From the NCBI GenBank assembly GCA_964525945.1, contig CAZGKX010000008.1:1-57228 (forward strand): a stretch of DNA of 57,228 nucleotides, in the 5' to 3' direction. Under the pieces are notes generated by a model that saw only the letters and a list, made by a program, of their open reading frames with translations, was not told where the DNA came from and ran no database searches. Positions 49,295-57,228 of the stretch are shown here, one piece after another. Position 1 is the stretch's first letter. The number at the start of each line of letters is the position of its first letter. The position numbers and the translations under genes were made by a program. This DNA comes from CAZGKX01 sp964525945 (GTDB taxonomy: Bacteria; Pseudomonadota; Gammaproteobacteria; Legionellales; Legionellaceae).

Positions 49295-50536
49295 TTATTC
49301 CATTCGCTTGAATAAAATACTGCCATTCGTCCCCCCAAAACCCAGTGAATTACTCAATGCATAAGTAATTGGCATAGGCTGTGCTTTATGAGGCACATAA
49401 TTGAGATCACATCCTTCATCAGGATTGTCCAAATTAATGGTAGGAGGAGCAATTTGATCACGGATGGCTAAAATGCTAAAAATGGCCTCCACCGCTCCTG
49501 CTGCACCTAATAAATGCCCGGTCATTGATTTTGTGGAGCTAACCGCTAATTTATAAGCATGTTCTTTAAACACTCGTTTAATGGCTTTGGTTTCATTCAT
49601 ATCATTTAAATACGTGGACGTGCCATGCGCATTGATATAATCAATTTGTTCGGGTTTAACACCGGCGTCACGGAGAGTGGCTTCCAATGCTCTTGATGCC
49701 CCATCAGCATCTTCGTCGGGAGCCGTGATATGATAAGCATCGGCAGACATACCAAAACCAACCAATTCAGCATAAATATGAGCATTTCGTGCTTTGGCGT
49801 GTTCGTATTCTTCCAGCACTAAAATACCAGCACCTTCACCCATCACGAAACCATCACGATCTTTATCCCAGGGACGTGACGCTTTTGTGGGGTCATCATT
49901 GCGTTTTGACAATGAACGTACTGCGGAAAAACCTGCCAGGCATAAAGGCGTGTTGGTCATCTCAGCACCACCACACACCATGACGTCTGCATCACCATGT
50001 GCAATCATGCGACCTGCTAAGCCAATATTGTGAGTACCGGTTGTGCACGCTGTAACCACAGAGATGTTGGGGCCTTTCAAACCATGTTTGATGGAAATCT
50101 GCCCTGCCACCATGTTGATAATTCCCGCAGGAATAAAAAATGGCGACACTTTTCTTGGGCCACCCATCATGAGCCGCTCTTGGTTGTTGGTAATGGTTTG
50201 AATTCCACCAATGCCAGCACCCACCGCAACACCTGCTCGGTAAGATAATTCTTTATCAATAATCAATTTAGAATCAGCCAAAGCCTCTTCTGCAGCAACA
50301 AGGCCGTATTGCGTAAACAAATCCATTTTTCGAGCATCTTTCAATGAAACATAATCTTCAATGTTTAAGTTTTTTACCTTTGCCCAAATTTTGGTGGGAT
50401 AGTCTGTTGTATCGAAATCTTCAACGGGTCCAGCACCACTCACGCCCGCTAAAATATTCCGCCATGTTTCTTGAACATTCAGACCAACTGGGGTAAGCAT
50501 ACCCATACCTGTCACAACTACACGCCGCGTATTCAA
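49295..50536 (-). CDS. fabF: 3-oxoacyl-ACP synthase II
   Basis: A 413-residue KAS II that elongates acyl-ACP with malonyl-ACP. The Cys-His-His triad is visible: VVTACTTGTHN, NAHGTSTYLND and KSMTGHLLGAAGA. The N terminus RRVVVTGMGMLTPVG and the end SLGFGGTNGSILF are normal. It lies 140 bases downstream of acpP, separated by a strong stem-loop, and directly abuts mltG. Confidence 0.97.
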   Translation of the reverse strand: MNTRRVVVTGMGMLTPVGLNVQETWRNILAGVSGAGPVEDFDTTDYPTKIWAKVKNLNIEDYVSLKDARKMDLFTQYGLVAAEEALADSKLIIDKELSYRAGVAVGAGIGGIQTITNNQERLMMGGPRKVSPFFIPAGIINMVAGQISIKHGLKGPNISVVTACTTGTHNIGLAGRMIAHGDADVMVCGGAEMTNTPLCLAGFSAVRSLSKRNDDPTKASRPWDKDRDGFVMGEGAGILVLEEYEHAKARNAHIYAELVGFGMSADAYHITAPDEDADGASRALEATLRDAGVKPEQIDYINAHGTSTYLNDMNETKAIKRVFKEHAYKLAVSSTKSMTGHLLGAAGAVEAIFSILAIRDQIAPPTINLDNPDEGCDLNYVPHKAQPMPITYALSNSLGFGGTNGSILFKRME

Positions 50537-50605
50537 TGCTTTACTCCTGATTAGATAGAGCGTTACCTGGTTAACACTATCCTTTTAAGACTTTTAAAAG
50601 ACAAT

Positions 50606-50669
50606 CCGAGTCATGCATGCAAGAGAGGAGAAAGCAAAAATTTGCTATCTTCTCCCTGACGCAGCTCGG
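50606..50669 (-). terminator. Stem-loop between acpP and fabF
   Basis: Outer arms CCGAG/CTCGG (50665-50669 and 50606-50610) enclose a long inner stem, GGAGAA...TAGCAAA pairing with TTTGCT...TTCTCC (about 50627-50655). On the minus strand ATTGTCTTTT follows. It probably lets only part of the transcription pass from abundant acpP into fabF, or protects the acpP mRNA end. Confidence 0.5.
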
Positions 50670-50676
50670 GGTCTTA

Positions 50677-50919
50677 TTATTCTTTATCTAAATTAGATTC
50701 AATGTAATCAATCGCTTCTTGAATGGTGGTGATTTTTTCAGCTTTTTCATCAGGAATTTCAGTTTCAAATTCTTCTTCTAAAGCCATAACCAATTCAACA
50801 GTGTCCAAAGAATCAGCACCCAAATCGTCCACAAATGACGCATCATTTCTTAATTCTTCTTCCTTAACGCCCAATTGTTCTACAACAATTTTACGAACTC
50901 GATCTGCTACTGTACTCAT
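50677..50919 (-). CDS. acpP: Acyl carrier protein
   Basis: An 80-residue acidic ACP. The phosphopantetheine Ser is in DLGADSLDTVELVMALEEEF, and NDASFVDDLG precedes it. The protein is standard and follows fabG after 57 bases. The downstream hairpin may explain its separate, higher expression. Confidence 0.97.
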   Translation of the reverse strand: MSTVADRVRKIVVEQLGVKEEELRNDASFVDDLGADSLDTVELVMALEEEFETEIPDEKAEKITTIQEAIDYIESNLDKE

Positions 50920-50976
50920 AACTTGTATATCCTCTTCGGTTTATAAAAAAATTTGTTGGGTAGTTTATTCAATTCT

Positions 50977-51723
50977 CTAATCCATGTACATACCACCATT
51001 GACATGAATTGTTTCGCCGGTGATATAGTTTGCATAATCGGAGGCTAAAAAAGCCACTGTTTCAGCAATGTCTTCAGGGCGGCCTAAGCGCTTCATTGGA
51101 ATACGCTTTAACATCTCATCTTTAACCATATCGGGCAAAGCTGCAGTCATGTCCGTATCAATAAAGCCAGGTGCTACAACGTTCACCGTGATGCCCCGAC
51201 TGCCCATTTCTTGCGCCAATGACTTCGAAAACCCCACCACCCCAGCTTTCGCTGCAGTGTAGTTGACTTGCCCTGAATTGCCACTTGCGCCAACAACAGA
51301 ACCAATGGTAATGATGCGCCCCCATCGAGCGCGAAACATAGGTTTAAGGCACGCTTTACTCAAACGATAGACTGCGTTTAAATTTGTTTCAATCACACGA
51401 AACCATTCATCATCTTCCATGCGTAACAATAAATTATCGCATGTAATTCCGGCATTGTTCACCAATATAGAAGGTATTTTATGCTGATCTGCGAGGTGAG
51501 TCATTAAATTTTCAACACTTTCTTGCGCAGTTACATCGAGAACGACACCTTCTCCCTCTAAATTATATTGTCGTAACATGTCTTGGATTGCAGCAGCACC
51601 ATCTTCACTGGTGGCGGTGCCCACAACATAAGCACCTTTTTGAGCCAAAGTTAACGCAATGGCTTTGCCTATGCCGCGGCTAGAACCGGTTACGAGTGCT
51701 ATTTTACCTTGCAAATTTGCCAC
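50977..51723 (-). CDS. fabG: 3-oxoacyl-ACP reductase
   Basis: A 248-residue SDR that reduces 3-oxoacyl-ACP with NADPH. TGSSRGIGKAIA, NNAGITCDNLLLRM and the active Tyr/Lys in VNYTAAKAGVVGFSKSLA are typical of FabG, as is the end GETIHVNGGMYM. It lies between fabD and acpP in the standard order. Confidence 0.97.
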   Translation of the reverse strand: MANLQGKIALVTGSSRGIGKAIALTLAQKGAYVVGTATSEDGAAAIQDMLRQYNLEGEGVVLDVTAQESVENLMTHLADQHKIPSILVNNAGITCDNLLLRMEDDEWFRVIETNLNAVYRLSKACLKPMFRARWGRIITIGSVVGASGNSGQVNYTAAKAGVVGFSKSLAQEMGSRGITVNVVAPGFIDTDMTAALPDMVKDEMLKRIPMKRLGRPEDIAETVAFLASDYANYITGETIHVNGGMYMD

Positions 51724-51756
51724 AATACATATCCTCTTAAATGTTCAATGCAAATT

Positions 51757-52695
51757 TTATCCCAAAAGGGTTAATGCAGAATGAAAGCTTGCTTGATCGT
51801 GCACGCTCATTGTTTGGATGGTCTTATCGATTCGTTTAATTAATCCATTGAGTACTTTTCCAGGCCCGCATTCAACAATCAATTCAACACCATTCTCTTT
51901 CATGTGTTGAATGGTTTCGACCCAACGGACTGGGCGATACAATTGTTGCTTCAACAATGTTCTGATTTGTTCTGGTGTCGTGTAAATACTGAGATCAACA
52001 TTGCTGATAACGGGTAACAAAGGAGGGTTAAATTGCGTTTCTTGCAAAGCATCCATAAACATTTCAGCAGCCGGCGTGAGCAAGTCACAATGGCAAGGAA
52101 CACTCACCGGAATAATTTTTGCTAAGCGTGCATTCATTTTTTCAGCAAGCACGATCGCCTTTTCCACAGCAATTGTATGACCGGCAATGACCACTTGACC
52201 AATAGCATTATAATTGGCAGGGGTTACTTGGAGATCATTGGTACTGGCTTGCTCGCAAATCAAGCGTACTTGTTCGTCGGTTAAACCAACGATGGCTGCC
52301 ATTGCCCCTAAACCTAAAGGTATGGTTTGCTGCATGAGTTGCCCACGCTTCGCAACAAGTGCCGCGGCAGCCGACAACTCCAGCGAGCCGGCACACACCA
52401 ACGCGGCATATTCGCCCAAACTATGCCCGGCCATGAGGTTAGCAGCAATAGGAAGTTCTTGTTGCAAGACACGGTATATGGCAACATCCGCTGTAAGCAT
52501 TGCAACTTGAGTATGTTCTGTTTGATTGAGTTTTGATTCAGGCCCGTTTTGCACCATAGCCCAAACGTCATAGCCTAATCGCTGCGACACACTGTCAAAC
52601 AAGTCAAGGGTCAACGGGTATTGATTGGCCAGGTCGCTGAGCATGCCAATGGATTGAGAACCTTGTCCTGGAAAAACAAACGCTGTCACTGACAT
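51757..52695 (-). CDS. fabD: Malonyl-CoA:ACP transacylase
   Basis: A 312-residue acyltransferase that loads malonate on ACP. FPGQGSQSIGML opens it; the active Ser is in AGHSLGEYAALVCAG, and the catalytic His is in VSVPCHCDLLTPAA (normally S(V)P(F)H(S/C)). Its start is only eight bases from the plsX stop. In E. coli and many relatives fabH occupies that place; nothing is left of it here. Confidence 0.96.
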   Translation of the reverse strand: MSVTAFVFPGQGSQSIGMLSDLANQYPLTLDLFDSVSQRLGYDVWAMVQNGPESKLNQTEHTQVAMLTADVAIYRVLQQELPIAANLMAGHSLGEYAALVCAGSLELSAAAALVAKRGQLMQQTIPLGLGAMAAIVGLTDEQVRLICEQASTNDLQVTPANYNAIGQVVIAGHTIAVEKAIVLAEKMNARLAKIIPVSVPCHCDLLTPAAEMFMDALQETQFNPPLLPVISNVDLSIYTTPEQIRTLLKQQLYRPVRWVETIQHMKENGVELIVECGPGKVLNGLIKRIDKTIQTMSVHDQASFHSALTLLG

Positions 52696-52703
52696 AATAT
52701 ATC

Positions 52704-53738
52704 CTAAAGCAATAATCCCTGATTAACAAAATCCGTTATTTGTTCTCGAACTAAGTCAACCACATTATTTTTAACTTGTAAAACGGCTTCTTCGATTGCA
52801 TATTGAAACGCTATTTCGTTGGCCCCACCATGGCTTTTAATAACAATGCCATTTAAACCCAACAAAGATGCCCCGTTATATCGAGCAGGGTCCATGCGTT
52901 TTTTCAGATGAGCTAACGCTGGTTTAGCCATTAAACCCACTAATTTTGACCAAGTATTTCTTAAAAATGACTCTTTAAGAACAGACATCATTAGTTTTGC
53001 TATGCCTTCACTTGCTTTCAAAGCCACGTTACCGACAAACCCATCGCAAACCACTAAATCAACTTTACCTGAATAAAAATCATCGCCCTCAACATAACCA
53101 ACGTAATTCATCAGTTCACATTCAGAAAGAATATGTGCTGTTCGTTTCACTTGATCATTGCCTTTAATTTCTTCGACACCAATATTTAATATCCCAATGG
53201 TGGGTTTTTCTTTGTGATCAAGCGCTTTTATCAAAGCAGAACCCATAACAGCAAACTGAAAGAGATGCTCGGCACAAGAATCCACATTAGCACCTAAATC
53301 AATAACACGGGTGCGCCCTTTTGCAGTCGGTAATTCAGCAATGATTGCAGGTCGATCAATGCCGGGTAATGTTTTTAGCACAAAACGTGCTGTAGCCATT
53401 AAAGCCCCGGTATTGCCCGCACTCACGCACGCATGCGCACCACCTTCTTTGACCAAATTAATGGCCATTCGCATTGATGATTGTTTTTTATTGCGAAGCG
53501 CATGAGAAGGCAATTCATCCATCGCAACCACTTCAAGGGTATGCACGATAGAAAATTGCTTGTTCGCTGGGATAGAAACGCCATGTCGTTTGAGATGCGA
53601 TACAATTTGCTGCTGATCACCCACCAATACTAACTTTAAATTTTTATTGGCGCGCGCAGCCCGAACACAGGCTGGAATCACAACAGTTAAGCCATGATCC
53701 CCGCCCATTGCATCAATGGCAAGGGTAATGGTGTTCAA
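52704..53738 (-). CDS. plsX: Phosphate acyltransferase PlsX
   Basis: Makes acyl-phosphate from acyl-ACP for phospholipid synthesis. A 344-residue protein beginning TLAIDAMGGDHG, with SSMRMAINLVKEG, ACVSAGNTGALMA, VCDGFVGNVALKASEG and GLNGIVIKSHGGAN, all typical. It follows rpmF after five bases and leads the fab run. Confidence 0.96.
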   Translation of the reverse strand: MNTITLAIDAMGGDHGLTVVIPACVRAARANKNLKLVLVGDQQQIVSHLKRHGVSIPANKQFSIVHTLEVVAMDELPSHALRNKKQSSMRMAINLVKEGGAHACVSAGNTGALMATARFVLKTLPGIDRPAIIAELPTAKGRTRVIDLGANVDSCAEHLFQFAVMGSALIKALDHKEKPTIGILNIGVEEIKGNDQVKRTAHILSECELMNYVGYVEGDDFYSGKVDLVVCDGFVGNVALKASEGIAKLMMSVLKESFLRNTWSKLVGLMAKPALAHLKKRMDPARYNGASLLGLNGIVIKSHGGANEIAFQYAIEEAVLQVKNNVVDLVREQITDFVNQGLLL

Positions 53739-53743
53739 GGATG

Positions 53744-53941
53744 TTACTCTTGCTCTTCGTAAACAGTACCTGTGTCGATCACTTTACGACCATCATGTGT
53801 ATATCCATCTGGGGTAATGTGATGACGTAAATGCGTTTCACCTGTGGTTGCATTCACAGACAGCGTTGGTTTTGTTAACCCATCGTGTGAACGGCGCATG
53901 TCACGTCTTGAGCGTGATTTTTTATTTTGTTGTACTGCCAT
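53744..53941 (-). CDS. rpmF: 50S ribosomal protein L32
   Basis: A 65-residue ribosomal protein L32. MAVQQNKKSRSRRDMRRSHD is the classic bacterial start, with HHITPDGYTHDGRKV later. AGGAG before 53941 fixes the start; an ATG six codons upstream is not supported. The yceD-rpmF-plsX order is the common gammaproteobacterial one. Confidence 0.96.
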   Translation of the reverse strand: MAVQQNKKSRSRRDMRRSHDGLTKPTLSVNATTGETHLRHHITPDGYTHDGRKVIDTGTVYEEQE

Positions 53942-54024
53942 TGTATTACTCCTAAACAATTTGTTTTTGTAAGGCCGGAATTTTACCGAGTTTTTGTCCG
54001 CAATCCAAGTGTTAAAGGCATAAA

Positions 54025-54453
54025 TTATGTTTTATCTGTAATTATGCGATTTATTTCAGGATCACAATCACCAAAATCCAAGTGTTTTTCAGGTGAAAAT
54101 AAATGCAATTCATCCGCTAACACCTCATTTAAATCCAGCGGATAGTCAGGGCTGACAACGCATTCAAAATGCTCCATCAGTCGTTCAGCAGTTGCATCAT
54201 CTGCACACACAGCCAATTGAGTTTGATTTGAATAAGGATGATTAAATTCGCCTAAACAGCGTTGACAGGTGATAGCAAGTAAACCTTGCACGTCATACAC
54301 CATTAAAAAATAATTGCTGCACGCTTCAACATGAAATTTGCAGGTTAATTCACAAGGGGCATGAATATGATCCGGTAAACGATTTTGCATATGAACCACA
54401 ACGCATTGTTGCGTGGATTGTTTTGCATAGGTCTTTAAACAAATCTTCATCAT
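54025..54453 (-). CDS. yceD: YceD/DUF177-family protein
   Basis: A 142-residue member of the YceD (DUF177) family, linked to 23S rRNA processing in other bacteria. The CxxC pair is in ITCQRCLGEFNH; the acidic part SPDYPLDLNEVLADELHLF and the C-terminal FGDCDPE are typical. The start is uncertain: paired ATGs at 54453/54450 give a plausible length, while the frame upstream is open but unlike the family. It lies next to rpmF, as in most gammaproteobacteria. Confidence 0.88.
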   Translation of the reverse strand: MMKICLKTYAKQSTQQCVVVHMQNRLPDHIHAPCELTCKFHVEACSNYFLMVYDVQGLLAITCQRCLGEFNHPYSNQTQLAVCADDATAERLMEHFECVVSPDYPLDLNEVLADELHLFSPEKHLDFGDCDPEINRIITDKT

Positions 54454-54568
54454 CTTGCTACGCCATGGACATATGGGGGCACATGGTAGCATAACCTTAA
54501 TAAAACCTTCAAATGATCCATTCATTTACTGTATACTGCTCGGCCTTTACTTATGTATTCGCTCATCC

Positions 54569-55657
54569 ATGAAAACAAAAGTCATCCTAGGTATGTCGGG
54601 AGGAGTCGATTCCTCCGTTGCTGCTTATTTATTAATGGAACAAGGTTACCATGTTGAAGGCCTGTTCATGAAAAATTGGGAGCAAGACGATAAAGACGGT
54701 TATTGCGCAGCCGCACAAGATTTGGCAGATGCCCAAAACGTGTGTGATCAGCTCAATATAACCTTGCACAGCGTCAATTTTGCCGAACAATACTGGGACA
54801 ACGTTTTTCATCATTTTCTCAATGAATACGAACAAGGTCGCACACCAAACCCCGATGTTTTGTGCAACAAGGAAATTAAGTTCAAAGCATTCTTAAATCA
54901 TGCGTTAACGTTGGGGGCTGATTTTATCGCCACCGGCCATTATGCAAAAGTGCATCTACACAATGGGATTGGTGCTTTATTCAAAGCCAAAGATAGAGAA
55001 AAGGATCAAACCTATTTTTTACATGCCGTCGACCCTAACGCCCTCACCAAAACGTTGTTTCCTATTGGTGATTACCTCAAATCAGACATTCGAAAAATTG
55101 CATCCGAGTTGCAACTCGCCACACAAGCCAAAAAGGATTCAACCGGCATTTGTTTCATCGGTGAAAAACGATTCAAAACATTTTTAAGTGAATTTATGTT
55201 AGCAAAACCTGGTGACATGAAAACCACAGGCAATGAAACCATAGGTCGCCACGATGGATTAATGTTTTATACGTTAGGCCAACGCCAGGGCTTAGGAATT
55301 GGTGGGCGGCAAAAAAGCAATGATGAACCTTGGTACGTTGTTGATAAAGACATTGCCACCAACACATTGATTGTTGCACAAGGCAGCCATCATCCAATGC
55401 TTTATTCTCAAGGCCTTATGTGCGGCCCTATTCATTGGTTAACGCCTGTGAATGAATACGATTTGCCTCGTACGTGTTATGCAAAAACACGCTACCGGCA
55501 AACGGAATTTCCTTGCGTGATATCGCCTCAGGACAATGATCAACACTGCGTGGTGTTTTCGAGTCCACAACGCGCAGTCACTCCAGGCCAGTACATTGTA
55601 TTTTATGAAAAAAATCAATGTTTGGGAGGAGCTGTGATTGAACAAATCATTCGTTAA
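54569..55657 (+). CDS. mnmA: tRNA-specific 2-thiouridylase MnmA
   Basis: Thiolates U34 of Lys, Glu and Gln tRNAs. A 362-residue protein with the PP-loop GMSGGVDSSVAAYLL, the catalytic Cys in NPDVLCNKEIKF and the second Cys in DSTGICFIGEKRF. YTLGQRQGLGIGG and the C-terminal TPGQYIVFYEKNQCLGGAVI are standard. The ATG at 54569 is preferred because earlier in-frame codons lack family similarity. A TATACT at 54532-54537 is a possible -10. Confidence 0.97.
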   Translation: MKTKVILGMSGGVDSSVAAYLLMEQGYHVEGLFMKNWEQDDKDGYCAAAQDLADAQNVCDQLNITLHSVNFAEQYWDNVFHHFLNEYEQGRTPNPDVLCNKEIKFKAFLNHALTLGADFIATGHYAKVHLHNGIGALFKAKDREKDQTYFLHAVDPNALTKTLFPIGDYLKSDIRKIASELQLATQAKKDSTGICFIGEKRFKTFLSEFMLAKPGDMKTTGNETIGRHDGLMFYTLGQRQGLGIGGRQKSNDEPWYVVDKDIATNTLIVAQGSHHPMLYSQGLMCGPIHWLTPVNEYDLPRTCYAKTRYRQTEFPCVISPQDNDQHCVVFSSPQRAVTPGQYIVFYEKNQCLGGAVIEQIIR

Positions 55658-55698
55658 TTGTGTATACTTAATTAAATACTTGAAAATCGGGAGTAACC

Positions 55699-56121
55699 AT
55701 GGCCGCCATCAATGCGTCACCTTCAGAAGCAATCACCACCCCTTCAACAGCGGAACATCTCACCATTTCGCTCAGTGCAGCAGACAAAGTTGCAGCATTG
55801 ATTGCTGAAGAGGAAAATCCCAACTTAAATTTACGCGTTTACATTACGGGTGGGGGCTGTTCAGGGTTTCAGTATGGCTTTACCTTTGATGAGCAAATTC
55901 AAGAAGATGACATTGTCATTCAGCAAATGTGCTCCAAACAACAATCCTCCATTAAAATTCTTGTTGACGTCATGAGCTATCAATACCTCAACGGCGCAGA
56001 AATTGATTTCACTTCTGGCATCCAAGAGCAATTCATTATCCGCAACCCCAACGCCAAAACCACGTGTGGCTGTGGCTCTTCATTCAGTATGGGCGATGAT
56101 GATGACGAAGATGAAAATTAA
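55699..56121 (+). CDS. erpA: Iron-sulfur cluster insertion protein ErpA
   Basis: A 140-residue A-type carrier that delivers Fe-S clusters to target enzymes. The three Cys ligands are in ITGGGCSGFQYG and TTCGCGSSF. The N terminus has about 25 extra Ala/Ser/Thr-rich residues before the family core (LTISLSAADKV), and the C terminus ends in an acidic tail (DDDDEDEN). GGGAG stands before the ATG. ErpA rather than IscA is chosen from the sequence around the first Cys and the lack of isc neighbours. Confidence 0.92.
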   Translation: MAAINASPSEAITTPSTAEHLTISLSAADKVAALIAEEENPNLNLRVYITGGGCSGFQYGFTFDEQIQEDDIVIQQMCSKQQSSIKILVDVMSYQYLNGAEIDFTSGIQEQFIIRNPNAKTTCGCGSSFSMGDDDDEDEN

Positions 56122-56197
56122 TTGAACCTGCGAAACTCAAGCTCTTTATCCGATATAGGATACAAGTCACCTGAGCTTCGCATTTTTTTGCAATTGA

Positions 56198-56725
56198 TCA
56201 ATAAGGCTTAATAACCACCCGTGTCCCCACGCCCACAAAATTTTGGTTCAACCATTTTGCATCACTTGGCCTGACACGGACACAGCCATGGCTAGCATTT
56301 CTCTTGGGTAGATCGTATGAGCCATGAATTGCATAGTTTTTACTGAAATACATGCAATATGGCATGGGAGCTCCCCCTTTACCCACGGGGTATCGACTGG
56401 ATTTACAGCCTGGACCACCTTTTCCAATCACATTGTATGTACCCGCAGGGGTTCGGCAAGAGCGCTTTATGTCGGAGCAATAAGATTGTCCACCCGAACC
56501 ACGTCCTGTTTTTACAACTTTTCCTTTATGGTTAATGGCTTTCCATTCGAGTGAACGCGGGTTATAAACAAATTCGTTGACGGCCAGATTCATATAAGCC
56601 ATGGGCTGCGAAGGGAGATTTTCTGCGCTAGCCGCTCCAATAGGCAGGCACACCAAGCTCAAAACCAAAGAAAAACCACTGAGAGAAAGTAATTTACAAC
56701 CGTTTATTTGATTTGATTCTTCCAT
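56198..56725 (-). CDS. Exported L,D-transpeptidase (YkuD domain)
   Basis: A 175-residue periplasmic enzyme with a signal peptide (LLSLSGFSLVLSLVCLPIGAASA). The YkuD catalytic motif is HGSYDLP followed by NASHGCVRVRPSDAKWL, with the nucleophile Cys. It forms 3-3 cross-links in peptidoglycan or attaches proteins to it. There is no LysM domain, and the catalytic domain takes up most of the chain. A conserved-looking Cys pair (SYCSDIKRSCRTP) precedes the active site. Convergent with erpA. Confidence 0.88.
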   Translation of the reverse strand: MEESNQINGCKLLSLSGFSLVLSLVCLPIGAASAENLPSQPMAYMNLAVNEFVYNPRSLEWKAINHKGKVVKTGRGSGGQSYCSDIKRSCRTPAGTYNVIGKGGPGCKSSRYPVGKGGAPMPYCMYFSKNYAIHGSYDLPKRNASHGCVRVRPSDAKWLNQNFVGVGTRVVIKPY

Positions 56726-56811
56726 GATGGATCCTATTATTTACCGTTTTCATAAGTAAATATAGTACAATTTTACATCACATGCGGCACATATTGATCA
56801 AAAAGTTATAT

Positions 56812-57228
56812 TTATGACTCACCCCATAAATTAGTGCCCGATTTTTTAACCAGAAACTCCAGAAAGGTGTTATGACGCTCCAATTCTTCAGCATCGGCAA
56901 ACAACACCGCAGAATGACTGGTTAAAGGTACAAATGGCGCAGCATTGACTTGTTGTTGTGAACCATGCGGTTCTATATCCAAAAATAATTTTTTTTGACC
57001 GCCCGTCATGGCAAGGTAAACAAAAGCCAATATCTCAGCATCTAATAATGCGCCATGCAGTTGACGATTCGAATTGTCGACATCGTAGCGTTTGCACAAA
57101 GCATCTAAACTGTTTCGTTGCCCAGGGTGTTTTTGTTTAGCCATGACCAAAGTGTCCAAAACACGGCAATGATCATTTAAAATTTTAGGCCATTTTATGC
57201 CTTTTAACTCCGCATTTAAGAACCCAAC
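56812..57228 (-). CDS. dnaQ: DNA polymerase III epsilon subunit, 3' part of gene
   Basis: The gene runs off the right edge; the last 138 residues are present. The DEDDh exonuclease end is visible: HPGQRNSLDALCKRYDVDNSNR and the motif LHGALLDAEILAFVYLAMTGG with the catalytic His-Asp pair. Upstream codons up to the edge (ILNDHCRVLDTLVMAKQ) are in frame and fit the family. The C-terminal extension should bind the polymerase alpha subunit. The product is the proofreading subunit of the replicase. Confidence 0.93.
   Translation of the reverse strand, partial: VGFLNAELKGIKWPKILNDHCRVLDTLVMAKQKHPGQRNSLDALCKRYDVDNSNRQLHGALLDAEILAFVYLAMTGGQKKLFLDIEPHGSQQQVNAAPFVPLTSHSAVLFADAEELERHNTFLEFLVKKSGTNLWGES

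Noticed and set aside
1..57228. tRNA, rRNA, CRISPR arrays, toxin-antitoxin pairs and prophage genes.
   Set aside because: I looked on both strands and saw no cloverleaf-like segments, regularly spaced repeats or phage/toxin modules; a dedicated scan could still find a weak one.

Overview
The window reads as a chromosomal segment of a low-to-moderate G+C gammaproteobacterium with two lipopolysaccharide-containing membranes. It carries the Mla and Lpt transport genes, kdsD/kdsC and murA in the usual gammaproteobacterial grouping, the fab/tmk/holB/tatD block, prpBCD, erpA, mnmA and an exported L,D-transpeptidase. Several orphan proteins would fit a host-associated relative of Legionellales: two endonuclease/exonuclease/phosphatase (EEP) proteins, a choloylglycine-hydrolase-type amidase, an E-block-like C terminus, a SNARE-like helix and a small Cys-rich secreted peptide. 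That placement is inference from gene content. Three 10-N runs at about 37.0, 40.6 and 41.8 kb show that this is a scaffolded draft or metagenome assembly.

Layout. 0-1.6 kb: a decayed IS1595-type transposase whose end cuts into a glycerophosphodiester phosphodiesterase gene. 1.6-8.9 kb: a YhhQ-type transporter, an adenylyltransferase-like gene split between two frames, a methyltransferase, lipA, and a divergent ligD/ku end-joining pair. 9.0-19 kb: two EEP-fold proteins flank a leucine operon, transcribed leuA-ilvE (fused), leuC, leuD, leuB. The operon has a readable promoter, a leucine/isoleucine-containing leader peptide and an attenuator hairpin. A secreted Ntn-hydrolase is divergent from it. 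19-27.8 kb: nif3-like, murA, ibaG and mlaBCDEF on the minus strand, divergent from kdsD-kdsC-lptC-lptA-lptB. 27.8-33.3 kb: pabA, an orphan effector-like protein, a D-threonine-aldolase-like enzyme, a CHMI-type tautomerase, two orphans and ppsR. 33.3-41.9 kb: prpD/prpC/prpB (methylcitrate cycle), phzF-like, hemL, a FlgM-like protein, a short-chain dehydrogenase, an isochorismatase-like hydrolase and rlmI. 42-46 kb: a beta-barrel-like protein, rdgC, two orphans and an exported UbiC-like protein. 46-57.2 kb: tatD, holB, tmk, mltG, fabF, acpP, fabG, fabD, plsX, rpmF and yceD on the minus strand, mnmA and erpA on plus, then an L,D-transpeptidase and the 3' part of dnaQ at the edge.

Functional themes. 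The leu operon covers 2-ketoisovalerate to leucine. Its LeuA lacks the C-terminal regulatory domain and carries instead a branched-chain aminotransferase that catalyses the last step. The mla, murA, kds and lpt genes build or maintain the envelope. The fab block supplies acyl chains but has no fabH between plsX and fabD. The prp genes oxidise propionyl-CoA. Most of the window is ordinary core genome. The unusual parts are the leuA-ilvE fusion with its attenuator, the EEP protein with an SDH motif moved to its N terminus, the split and broken genes, and the cluster of secreted or effector-like orphans.
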